Source: Boseongicola sp. SB0675_bin_26 (GTDB lineage: Bacteria; Pseudomonadota; Alphaproteobacteria; Rhodobacterales; Rhodobacteraceae). Taken from it: a DNA stretch of 5,431 nt. The stretch lies in contig VYCX01000347.1 in the NCBI GenBank assembly GCA_009843725.1, forward strand, positions 8,119-13,549. Direction: 5' to 3'. Made by a program: the position numbers and the translations under genes. This document shows, one piece after another, positions 1 to 5,431 of this stretch (position 1 is its first letter; each line of letters begins with the position of its first letter). Below the pieces are notes generated by a model. That model was not told where the DNA came from, did no database searches, and saw nothing but the letters and a program-made list of their open reading frames with translations.

Positions 1-224
1 CATCATCACCAGGGCCGTTGTCCATGGAGGTGCGGAACGACAATCCGGGCGGGATGGAGAGTTGGTTCCTCCGACAGACGTGAGCGCAATGCTTGAGCGA
101 ATGGAAGATCGAAAGGCGTCCTTAGGGGCGCAATTTGCAGAGCAACGCTCCAAAGGAGAACGATCCGCCCCGGGAATTGGGCTGGTCCATGGGCGTGGCC
201 GCCGCAGGATGTGCCGACGCTCTG
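1..224. other. Left-edge stretch with no supportable gene
   Basis: I see no convincing gene here. One plus-strand frame stays open from the window edge to base 286, but its codons in the 80-165 stretch often end in A or T, unlike the G/C-ending codons of the genes in this window. Its distal part runs antisense over the 3' end of the Uma2 gene and is arginine-rich, which is typical of a shadow frame. A second plus frame (3 to about 89) could encode the last 28 or so residues of a protein ending in WFLRQT, and a minus frame reads IPPGLSFRTSMDNGPGDD at the very edge. I recognise neither. Either could be the tail or middle of a gene lying mostly to the left of the window. Confidence 0.4.
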
Positions 225-829
225 CTAGGCTGCGTCGCCATTCGCGGCGACACTTTCGGGCCAGAGCGTGTCCAGCGGGAAGCTGATGGCGTCGAAGGGC
301 GGCAGTGATACCGGTTCATCATCCGCGAGCGTAGCCAGGAGCATCCAGCGGTGGTCGTTGAGCTCGAACGCTTCCAGCGTCTTCGCGTCCGGATCCACGA
401 ACCAGAGATGGGAGACGCCCTCACGGGCGTAGATCGCGGCCTTCTCGTGCCTGTCGATGCGCCGTGTCGAATGCGAGAGCACTTCGCACGTCCAGTCGGG
501 CGCGATGGCGCAGTACGCCGCATCGGGATAGTCCGGCATCGTTGTCCGCCGCCAGCCCGCAAGATCTGGCACGACTATGTCTTCCTCCAGATGCAATTCC
601 GGCTCGAATGTGATCCACCAGCCGTCTGGGCCGCCATCGCCGTAACCGAAAGGGGGCTGATCTTCACACCTATCCCTGAACTCGCAAGGCCGTGCGGCAT
701 GGCCGGCCATGGCCGGGTGTAAAGCGTTCCCGCGAGCACCTCGGCCACCATGTGCGGGGGCGCATCCAGCACGTCCGCATAGCCCGCCCTGCGGTGCCTC
801 CTCTCCGCCAGTCCCTTCTGCATGTTCAT
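225..829 (-). pseudogene. Uma2-family (DUF820) putative endonuclease, broken by a frameshift
   Basis: Uma2/DUF820 proteins have a PD-(D/E)XK restriction-endonuclease-like fold; their cellular role is not settled. The first part (ATG at 829, starting MNMQKGLAERR) carries the family's DAPPHMVAEV and MPHGLASS segments in one frame. The rest (PPFGYGDGGPDGWW, then VPDLAGW, CEVLSHSTRRIDRHEK, YAREGVSHLWFVDPDAKTLEAFEL, ending at the TAG at 227-225) is in another frame. The junction is a run of five G on the plus strand (652-656, C on the coding strand). Adding one C would give KISPPFGYGDG and an uninterrupted protein of 201 residues, the usual family length. The fold's acidic and lysine residues are all kept: Asp of VPDLAG (564-566), Glu of CEVL (484-486) and Lys of HEK (441-443). 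So the lesion is a single base, recent or a sequencing error. An in-frame reading from an upstream ATG (890) covers the C-terminal part but has no family-like N-terminus. The gene is divergent from the primase-helicase gene. Confidence 0.88.
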
Positions 830-852
830 TTTGCGCACTTTCCTGTCGGGCA
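829..852. repeat. Imperfect direct repeat, copy A (Uma2-proximal)
   Basis: On the plus strand this reads TTTTGCGCACTTTC followed by CTGTCGGGCA. It matches copy B (895-917) at 12 of the first 14 positions, and the remainder aligns with one base gapped on each side (CTG-TCG against TGTTCG). The copy covers the ribosome-binding site of the Uma2 gene. It could be an operator half, or a scar from duplication of the Uma2 leader. Confidence 0.45.
839..844 (-). promoter_or_regulatory. Shine-Dalgarno deciding the Uma2 start
   Basis: The coding strand reads AGGAAA, nine bases before the ATG at 829-827. This supports that start over the second ATG two codons later and over the longer upstream reading of the same frame. 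The site lies inside one copy of the direct repeat described separately. Confidence 0.5.
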
Positions 853-894
853 CAAAATGACTCGATGAGCCACGCCTGCCACGGATGCATTCGC

Positions 895-917
895 TTTCGT
901 GCACTTTCTGTTCGACA
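895..917. repeat. Imperfect direct repeat, copy B
   Basis: The plus strand reads TTTCGTGCACTTTC followed by TGTTCGACA, in the same orientation as copy A with start points 66 bases apart. Both copies lie in the divergent region between the Uma2 gene and the primase-helicase gene. No other copy was noticed in the window. Confidence 0.45.
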
Positions 918-1067
918 GGCGCTTCAATGACGGCTGAATTCAGCCCTCTGGTACGTGCGCGCGGACTCATGTCCCGCTCTTTCCAACATGCTGGCGGTTT
1001 GCTTCAGGGGATGACACGTCAAGTCGAACCGAGGCGAACTTGCTTACGTGGGCAGCGTCGTCCTTCT

Positions 1068-3542
1068 ATGCAGGAGCAATCGAATCGGCAAAGGCGGAAG
1101 GCGACATTGGAGAGCCAAGGCAACAATGCGACGGACTTGGCGCGAGTCCGAAAGCGACTGGCCTGCCTGGACGCCGAAAGGGGCCGGCTTCAACGAGAGG
1201 CGGCGACCCTTGAGGCTCGGCTGGCCTCTGAACGTGGTCCTGCAAAGTGTCGACCCGCCCCCGAAAGCGCTTCCGTCACGAACAACTCGTCATCGCTTGA
1301 GAAAGTCGAGTTGTTCCGTCGCCTCTTCGCCGGTCGGCCTGACGTGTTTCCCGTGAGGTGGGAAAGCGGTCGGAGCGGACGGTCCGGGTATTCACCTGCC
1401 TGTTTCAATGAATGGGTCAAGGGCGTCTGTGGCAAGCCGAAGGTCAGATGCCGCGATTGTCCGCAACAGAAGTTCATCCCGCCGGACGCAGACGTCATTG
1501 AAAGGCACCTGCGCGGTGGCCGGGACGGGAACTTTGTCGCCGGCGTCTATCCATTGCTGCAAGACAGTACCTGCCGGTTTCTGGCGATCGATTTCGACAA
1601 GGCGTCATGGGCTGATGACGCCAATGCGCTGATCGAGACCTGCCAGGCAAAGGCGGTGCCTGCAGCACTGGAGCGATCAAGGTCCGGGACTGGGGGCCAT
1701 GTCTGGTTTTTCTTTTCTGAACCGGTATCGGCCCGGACCGCACGCCAGTTCGGATCGGCCTTGATCACGGAAACAATGGAAAGGCGGCCGGAAATTGGCT
1801 TCACCTCCTATGACCGCCTGTTCCCGAACCAGGATACGATGCCGCTCGGCGGCTTCGGAAACCTGATCGCGCTGCCTCTCCAGCACAAGGCGCGGAAGGT
1901 TGGCAACAGTGTCTTTGTCAACACGGACATGCGACCGTACGATGACCAGTGGGCCTATCTGTCATCCTTGCCAAGGCTTTCTGCTGAAGCCGTTTCCGGC
2001 CTTGCGGAATATGCGGAGTCCTCCGGGTGGGTGCTGGGCGTTCGAACGCCCGTTGACGACGAACATGCGGACGAGCCCTGGAAAATGCCGCCGTCGCGCC
2101 GCGTGAAGTCTCGACGCCCTGATGTGGACTTGCCGAAAGCGGTCAAGGTGACGATCGCGGACCAGATCTATGTTGACCGGACGCAACTTCCTTCGGCCAT
2201 TGTCGCTCAACTGATGCGTCTGGCCGCATTCCCGAACCCCGAATACTATCGTGCGCAGGCGATGCGGTTCCCGACATTCGGCAAGCCCCGAATCGTGTCC
2301 TGCGCCGAGTTGCATCCCCGGCACGTTGCCTTGCCGCGTGGCTGTTTCGACGAAACCATCGGGTTCCTGTCCGAGCACGGTGCAAGCGTGGACCTGGACG
2401 ACCTGCGCGCTGACGGAACGCCCTTGCCGGAGACGGTTCGTTTCCGTGGTCAGTTGCGCCAACAGCAATCGCGTGCGTTCGATGCGCTGGCCAGGCACGA
2501 CAACGGCGTGCTCGCCGCCACGACCGCCTTCGGCAAGACCGTCGTGGCCTCAGCGCTTATCGGGCACCGCGCATGCAATGCCCTGGTCTTGGTGCACCGT
2601 CAGGAAATCCTGAGCCAATGGGTGGAGCGCCTGGGGTCCTTGCTGCAGATAGACCCGAAGCAGATCGGGACCATTGGGGCCGGGAAGCGCAAGCCAACTG
2701 GCGTGATTGACGTCGCGCTGGTTCAGAGCCTGGTCCGCAAGGGCGAGGTAGACGACATCGTTGCCGACTATGGTCATCTGATCATCGATGAATGTCATCA
2801 CATTTCCGCCGTGAGCTTCGAACTCGTCGCCCGAAGGTCGAAGGCACGCCATGTCACCGGATTGTCTGCCACTGTCGCTCGAAAGGATGGGCATCATCCC
2901 ATAGTGTTCATGCAGTGCGGTCCTGTACGTCATCGCGTGGACGCAAGATCACATGCAATCGAGAGCGGCCTTCGGCATCGCGCCCGAGAGCGTTGCACGG
3001 AGTTCACGTTGCCGGAGAGCCTGGCCATGACCGAACGCCCGTCGATGCCTGCGATCTATGCCGCTCTGGCGAGGGACGGCACTCGAAACGACCTGATCTT
3101 CGATGATGTGCTGAAGTCACTGGAGGCGAAGAGATCACCGATCGTGCTGACCGAGCGCAAGGACCACCTTGAATGCCTTCGGCAACGGTTTTCGCGGTTT
3201 GCAAGAAACGTCGTTGTGCTCCGCGGAGGCATGTCTGCCAAGGACCGGAAGGCCGCGCATGCGGCTCTGAAGGTCGGTGACGAGGAAGAGCGGTTGGTCC
3301 TTGCGACCGGGCGCTATGTTGGAGAGGGCTTTGACGACGCTCGGCTTGACACCCTGTTCCTTACAATGCCGATCGCCTGGAAGGGCACGCTCGCGCAATA
3401 TGTTGGCAGGCTGCATCGACAGCATGAGGGAAAGAAGGACGTTCTCGTGGTCGACTATGTCGACAATTGCGTTCCGGTCCTGTCCAGAATGGCAGCCAAG
3501 AGGCGGGCTGGCTACCGCGCGCTCGGCTACGTAGTGGAGTAG
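1068..3542 (+). CDS. Archaeo-eukaryotic primase (AEP)-SF2 helicase fusion, TOTE conflict-system type
   Basis: Predicted DNA-acting enzyme combining a primase/polymerase domain with an ATP-driven helicase, 824 residues from this start; family members are predicted to act in conflict with invading DNA. Visible in order: a likely coiled coil (22-56, heptad-like LARVRKRLACLDAERGRL); a Cys cluster C-x8-C-x6-C-x2-C (Cys112, 121, 128, 131), probably zinc-binding; primase metal motif AIDFD (Asp175, Asp177); RSGTGGHVW with His211; and FPNQD (Asp256) followed by GGFGNLIALPLQ. The helicase follows: Walker A TTAFGKT (Lys490), DECHH (574-578), SAT (600-602), motif V ATGRYVGEGFDD (about 746-757) and motif VI QYVGRLHR (777-784). 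All catalytic motifs are intact. I see no HxKxxxxD phospholipase-type nuclease motif, which some relatives carry. The start is uncertain. The frame is open from ATG 885, with further ATGs at 927, 969 and 1011 and a TTG at 1107 preceded by GGAAGG. I chose 1068 because family-like sequence begins shortly after it, though it has no good ribosome-binding site. The call is firm; the defence role is inferred from the family. Confidence 0.93.
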   Translation: MQEQSNRQRRKATLESQGNNATDLARVRKRLACLDAERGRLQREAATLEARLASERGPAKCRPAPESASVTNNSSSLEKVELFRRLFAGRPDVFPVRWESGRSGRSGYSPACFNEWVKGVCGKPKVRCRDCPQQKFIPPDADVIERHLRGGRDGNFVAGVYPLLQDSTCRFLAIDFDKASWADDANALIETCQAKAVPAALERSRSGTGGHVWFFFSEPVSARTARQFGSALITETMERRPEIGFTSYDRLFPNQDTMPLGGFGNLIALPLQHKARKVGNSVFVNTDMRPYDDQWAYLSSLPRLSAEAVSGLAEYAESSGWVLGVRTPVDDEHADEPWKMPPSRRVKSRRPDVDLPKAVKVTIADQIYVDRTQLPSAIVAQLMRLAAFPNPEYYRAQAMRFPTFGKPRIVSCAELHPRHVALPRGCFDETIGFLSEHGASVDLDDLRADGTPLPETVRFRGQLRQQQSRAFDALARHDNGVLAATTAFGKTVVASALIGHRACNALVLVHRQEILSQWVERLGSLLQIDPKQIGTIGAGKRKPTGVIDVALVQSLVRKGEVDDIVADYGHLIIDECHHISAVSFELVARRSKARHVTGLSATVARKDGHHPIVFMQCGPVRHRVDARSHAIESGLRHRARERCTEFTLPESLAMTERPSMPAIYAALARDGTRNDLIFDDVLKSLEAKRSPIVLTERKDHLECLRQRFSRFARNVVVLRGGMSAKDRKAAHAALKVGDEEERLVLATGRYVGEGFDDARLDTLFLTMPIAWKGTLAQYVGRLHRQHEGKKDVLVVDYVDNCVPVLSRMAAKRRAGYRALGYVVE

Positions 3543-3545
3543 CGG

Positions 3546-3579
3546 GCAGCCCGGGCTGGAGAGCGGCAGGGCTGCTTTC
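3546..3579 (+). terminator. Possible weak terminator hairpin after the primase-helicase gene
   Basis: GCAGCCC (3546-3552) can pair with GGGCTGC (3569-3575), giving a seven-base GC-rich stem with a 16-base loop, followed by only three T. It starts three bases past the stop codon. A competing perfect palindrome, CAGCCCGGGCTG (3547-3558), shares the left arm. The poor T tract makes a true factor-independent terminator doubtful. Confidence 0.28.
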
Positions 3580-3620
3580 GCAGACTTTCCCTGGCGCTGG
3601 ATGAACAAGTCGCGCCTTCG

Positions 3621-3666
3621 CATATCCTTGCAAATCTTCCATTGAATGGAATATATGCAAGGTATG
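3621..3666. repeat. Near-perfect inverted repeat overlapping the DUF4143 gene start (candidate operator)
   Basis: The sequence is a long dyad centred on G3644. The inner arms TTCCATT (3637-3643) and AATGGAA (3645-3651) are perfect, and the outer arms CCTTGCA (3626-3632) and TGCAAGG (3656-3662) are perfect. CATA (3621-3624) then matches TATG (3663-3666) across a one-base bulge. Only two mismatches and the bulge interrupt about 22 paired positions. A near-zero loop suits a protein-binding palindrome better than an RNA hairpin. It covers the proposed promoter and all three candidate ATGs of the downstream gene. Confidence 0.75.
3628..3657 (+). promoter_or_regulatory. Candidate sigma70-like promoter for the AAA/DUF4143 gene
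   Basis: A -35-like TTGCAA (3628-3633) is followed after 17 bases by ATATAT (3651-3656), or after 18 by TATATG. Transcription would start about seven bases further on, near 3664, which is itself an in-frame ATG. A leaderless transcript is therefore possible. The elements lie inside the inverted repeat, so a protein bound there would block transcription. Confidence 0.4.
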
Positions 3667-4836
3667 ATTGACCGTTCCCTCAAGAAAACAGTCGAAGAAG
3701 CCTTGGAAGTCCAGGCCGGCGTCGTGCTTCTTGGGCCAAGGCAGGTCGGCAAGACGACACTTGCGCAGGAAATCGCGGAAAGCCGCGACGCCGCATATCT
3801 CGACATGGAGCGAATCGCCGACCGTCGGGCGCTCGACGAACCCGACTTGTACCTTGACGAACAAGCCGGTCGCCTCGTGGTGATCGACGAGGTGCAGGTT
3901 GTGCCGGATCTGTTCAGCACATTACGCGGTCAGGTCGATCGACGACGCAGGCAAGGGTACCGAACAGGGCAGTTCCTGCTGTTGGGATCAGCTTCAAGGG
4001 CACTCCTTCACCAAAGTGCGGAGTCGCTGGCAGGACGGGTCAGCTACCACGAACTTATGCCCTTTTGTCTGCCGGAAACGGGTACAGAGGCGATGTTGCC
4101 GCTCTGGCTTCGCGGCGGCTTTCCCGAGAGCTTCCTGGCGAAGAGCGACGGTGCCAGCCTGACCTGGCGAGAGGATTTCGCCAGAACATATCTGGAGCGG
4201 GACATTCCCGCCTTTGGATTGCGCATTCCTGCAGAATCCCTGCGTCGCTTCTGGACGATGCTTGCCCATGAACAGGGTGGGCTGCTGAATGCGGCCAAGC
4301 TTGCCGGCAATCTTGGAGTATCCGGTCAGAGTGTCGCGCGGTATCTTGACGTGCTGGTCGACCTGATGCTGGTCCGACGGCTGCCGCCATGGCATTCGAA
4401 CGCGGGCAAAAGGCTCGTCAAGTCTCCCAAGGTCTACATCCGCGACTCCGGCTTGACCCATGCGTTGCTTGGGATCGGGACGTTGGAAGACCTGCTTGGA
4501 CACCCGGTTGTTGGCGGCAGCTGGGAGGGATTCTGCATCGAGAACCTGATCGCGGCAGCGCCGCGTGGGACCGAGGCAAGCTTCTACAGGTCGTCCGCAG
4601 GTGCGGAGATCGATCTGGTGCTGCGACTCCGTGGCGGCGCCCTCTGGGCGATCGAGATCAAGCGCACGACATCGCCAAAGGCAACGCGCGGCTTCCATGT
4701 TGCTGCCAAAGAGCTGGGCGCTGAAGTTCGGATGCTGGTCTATGCCGACAACAGGGAAGTGCCGGGGAATGAGGGCGTGCGGGCGATGCCTCTTGCGAGC
4801 GCACTTCAGATGCTGGCTGGTCATCAGGCACGATAG
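3664..4836 (+). CDS. AAA_14 / DUF4143 ATP-binding protein
   Basis: A P-loop ATPase of the widespread AAA_14-DUF4143 family (390 residues, normal length), whose biological role is not established. Seen in order: Walker A GPRQVGKTT (Lys30); Walker B LVVIDEVQ (Asp75, Glu76), followed by VVPDLF; the sensor-like LLLGSAS; SLAGRVSYHELMPF; and the DUF4143 segments LRGGFPESFLA and YLERDIPAFG. Next comes a winged-helix-like stretch (about 209-244, NAAKLAGNLGVSGQSVARYLDVL split around LGVS). The end carries RDSGLTHALLG, GSWEGFCIENLI and GAEIDLVL (Asp317) with AIEIK (Glu331, Lys333), a PD-(D/E)XK-like signature. In-frame ATGs also occur at 3646 and 3655. I prefer 3664 because relatives start MI-x-R and the candidate promoter would place the transcript start there. 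Only AAGG one base upstream resembles a ribosome-binding site. The gene is intact and lies 121 bases after the primase-helicase stop, on the same strand, but probably has its own control. Confidence 0.93.
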   Translation: MIDRSLKKTVEEALEVQAGVVLLGPRQVGKTTLAQEIAESRDAAYLDMERIADRRALDEPDLYLDEQAGRLVVIDEVQVVPDLFSTLRGQVDRRRRQGYRTGQFLLLGSASRALLHQSAESLAGRVSYHELMPFCLPETGTEAMLPLWLRGGFPESFLAKSDGASLTWREDFARTYLERDIPAFGLRIPAESLRRFWTMLAHEQGGLLNAAKLAGNLGVSGQSVARYLDVLVDLMLVRRLPPWHSNAGKRLVKSPKVYIRDSGLTHALLGIGTLEDLLGHPVVGGSWEGFCIENLIAAAPRGTEASFYRSSAGAEIDLVLRLRGGALWAIEIKRTTSPKATRGFHVAAKELGAEVRMLVYADNREVPGNEGVRAMPLASALQMLAGHQAR

Positions 4837-4941
4837 CCGGCTGCCACGCGGCTTCCTGCGTCGACGGCATGCAAAGTCGGTGCGACAGTTTGCCTGATCT
4901 CACGCGCGTCATTGCGTTCTCCGCGCATCTGCGGTCCGTGA

Positions 4942-5130
4942 TCTCGCGGCGGACTCGGAACCGATTCGGAGGTCGCGCGCGCGGGCGACACGATCAGTGT
5001 CTATGCAATTGTGGTCGACGCGTTGCGCGACCGCGTGAGCGCCTTCCATGAACGGTACGGCTTCGTGCCTTTCCCGTCGCAGCCGCTGCGCTTTTGCCTG
5101 CCGCGCCGGACGTTCGAGCAACTCACGCTG
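4942..5130 (+). pseudogene. C-terminal remnant of a GNAT acetyltransferase (TacT-like toxin type)
   Basis: GNAT toxins of this kind acetylate aminoacyl-tRNA and are normally paired with a DUF1778 antitoxin just upstream. Here one frame reads GGLGTD, then SEVARAGDTISVYAIVVDA, LRDRVSAFHERYGFVPFPSQ and PLRFCLPRRTFEQL. This is the familiar ending of these proteins: the AIVVDA strand, AFYERFGF-like motif, PFP..PLR and LP..T. The acetyl-CoA loop is represented only by the RGGLG end, about seven or eight residues appear missing between GLGTD and SEVARAGD, and a TGA (4939-4941) immediately precedes it. No N-terminal half or antitoxin is recognisable in 4837-4941. The normal stop after the TFEQL region is absent, and the frame runs on without family-like sequence to 5286. 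It is almost certainly inactive. Confidence 0.7.
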
Positions 5131-5361
5131 CAGTGTCGGCCGTTTCCGCGCGCGGCGCCAGTTCCATTGCACCAATCGCTCGTTTCCTCATGTGCGGCAC
5201 CGGGTCCTTTCCGATCATGTTCAGGCGCCACGCGCATCCGTTTTCGACGGGAGTGCAACGAGCGGATCATGTTGAACGCAACATGACCCGCACTTGCCTC
5301 GGAGGGGCAGGGTGCGGACTTTGGACACGCAGCCAAACTTGGATGTAGCGTGGATCTGGCA
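5131..5361. other. Non-coding stretch between the GNAT remnant and the right-edge gene
   Basis: No supportable gene. Long frames exist on both strands, but their translations are rich in Arg, Ser and Cys with no family motif. The stretch holds a perfect hairpin (5267-5286) and two copies of GATCATGTT (5213-5221 and 5265-5273). Read on the minus strand, 5219-5208 gives CATGATCGGAAA, resembling cores of intergenic repeats common in Rhizobiales. This likeness is from memory and not verified. Confidence 0.4.
5267..5286. repeat. Perfect small hairpin
   Basis: TCATGTTG and CAACATGA form a perfect eight-base stem around the loop AACG. It lies downstream of the putative gene ending at 5362 on the minus strand, but no T tract follows on either strand. 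It could be a repeat unit or binding site rather than a terminator. Confidence 0.5.
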
Positions 5362-5431
5362 TCACTCTTCCGGAGTCTTGCCGACCGGCGCGCCGCCTTC
5401 AAACAGCTGGGTGCGATCATAGCGCGGGGGA
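5362..5431 (-). CDS. Probable 3' end of an unrecognised gene (partial)
   Basis: Read on the minus strand from the right edge, this gives PPRYDRTQLFEGGAPVGKTP, then EE and a TGA at 5364-5362. Codons end mostly in G or C, the composition is protein-like, and the acidic hydrophilic ending is a normal C-terminus. The rest of the gene lies outside the window, so neither family nor function can be named. At 22 residues, chance cannot be excluded. Confidence 0.4.
   Translation of the reverse strand, partial: PPRYDRTQLFEGGAPVGKTPEE

Noticed and set aside
100..116. AATGGAAGAT...AAAGG resembling one arm of the palindrome at 3621-3666
   Set aside because: Only a ten-base identity plus a loose extension. 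With this window length a ten-base match to some part of the dyad is not surprising, and there is no dyad here.
137..225. Inverted repeat GCAGAGC (137-143) / GCTCTGC (219-225) after the Uma2 stop
   Set aside because: Seven-base arms 75 bases apart with no T tract; too weak for a terminator or mobile-element ends.
62..286. Plus-strand frame containing AMLERMEDRKASLGAQFAEQ
   Set aside because: Codon third positions are A/T-rich compared with the neighbours, the tail is an arginine-rich shadow of Uma2, and there is no ribosome-binding site or family match.
698..711. Perfect 14-base palindrome CATGGCCGGCCATG
   Set aside because: It lies within Uma2 coding sequence (WPAMPHG region) and is explained by GC-rich codons; no regulatory context.
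3135..3920. Minus-strand open frame of 261 codons spanning the helicase end and the ATPase start
   Set aside because: It is antisense to both genes and shows no domain signature; it reads across the palindrome and promoter.
3994..4824. Minus-strand open frame of 276 codons inside the ATPase gene
   Set aside because: It is entirely antisense to a clearly functional AAA_14/DUF4143 gene, and such long antisense frames are expected in GC-rich DNA.
4835..4853. AGCCG/CGGCT hairpin right after the ATPase stop
   Set aside because: Only five base pairs and no T tract; I cannot support a terminator.
5001..5420. Minus-strand open frame of 139 codons across the right-hand region
   Set aside because: Its product is Arg/Ser/Cys-rich with no recognisable motif. 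It lies antisense to the GNAT remnant and overlaps, in another frame, the more protein-like right-edge reading.

Overview
The window looks like GC-rich proteobacterial DNA, most likely from an alphaproteobacterium. That guess rests on the strongly G/C-biased codons, the Uma2-type gene (this PDAPPHMVAE-like subtype is abundant in Rhizobiales and Rhodospirillales) and short CATGATC-containing intergenic sequence near the right end. It reads as an accessory, mosaic region. Two long intact genes sit between decayed small genes, and nothing in it looks like housekeeping.

Layout from left to right. Bases 1-224 hold no gene I can support. A minus-strand Uma2-family (DUF820, PD-(D/E)XK nuclease fold) gene at 829-225 is broken by a single-base frameshift in a run of five G at 652-656. 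A divergent intergenic region of about 240 bases follows and carries an imperfect direct repeat of about 23 bases. The main gene (about 1068-3542, plus strand) encodes a fused archaeo-eukaryotic primase (AEP) and superfamily 2 helicase. It has an N-terminal coiled coil, a four-cysteine cluster, the DxD / SGxGxHxW / FPNQD primase motifs and a full set of SF2 motifs. This matches the primase-helicase of what the Aravind group called TOTE conflict systems, which are predicted anti-invader systems.

After a 120-base gap lies a second plus-strand gene (about 3664-4836). It encodes an AAA_14 / DUF4143 ATPase with Walker A and B motifs, a winged-helix-like segment and a C-terminal D...ExK nuclease-like signature. 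Its start is overlaid by a striking near-perfect inverted repeat (3621-3666) that also contains a plausible sigma70-like promoter. This suggests tight or self-regulated, possibly leaderless, expression.

To the right, 4942-5130 is the C-terminal remnant of a GNAT acetyltransferase of the toxin-antitoxin (TacT-like) type, lacking its 5' part and some core residues. Bases 5131-5361 are non-coding with a small perfect hairpin. The right edge (5362-5431, minus strand) probably holds the last codons of a gene that continues outside the window.

The primase-helicase and the DUF4143 ATPase are the only intact genes. Whether they act together cannot be told from one window: co-orientation hints at it, while the separate promoter/operator between them argues for independent expression. 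The flanking nuclease-fold and toxin remnants fit a defence or mobile-gene hotspot.
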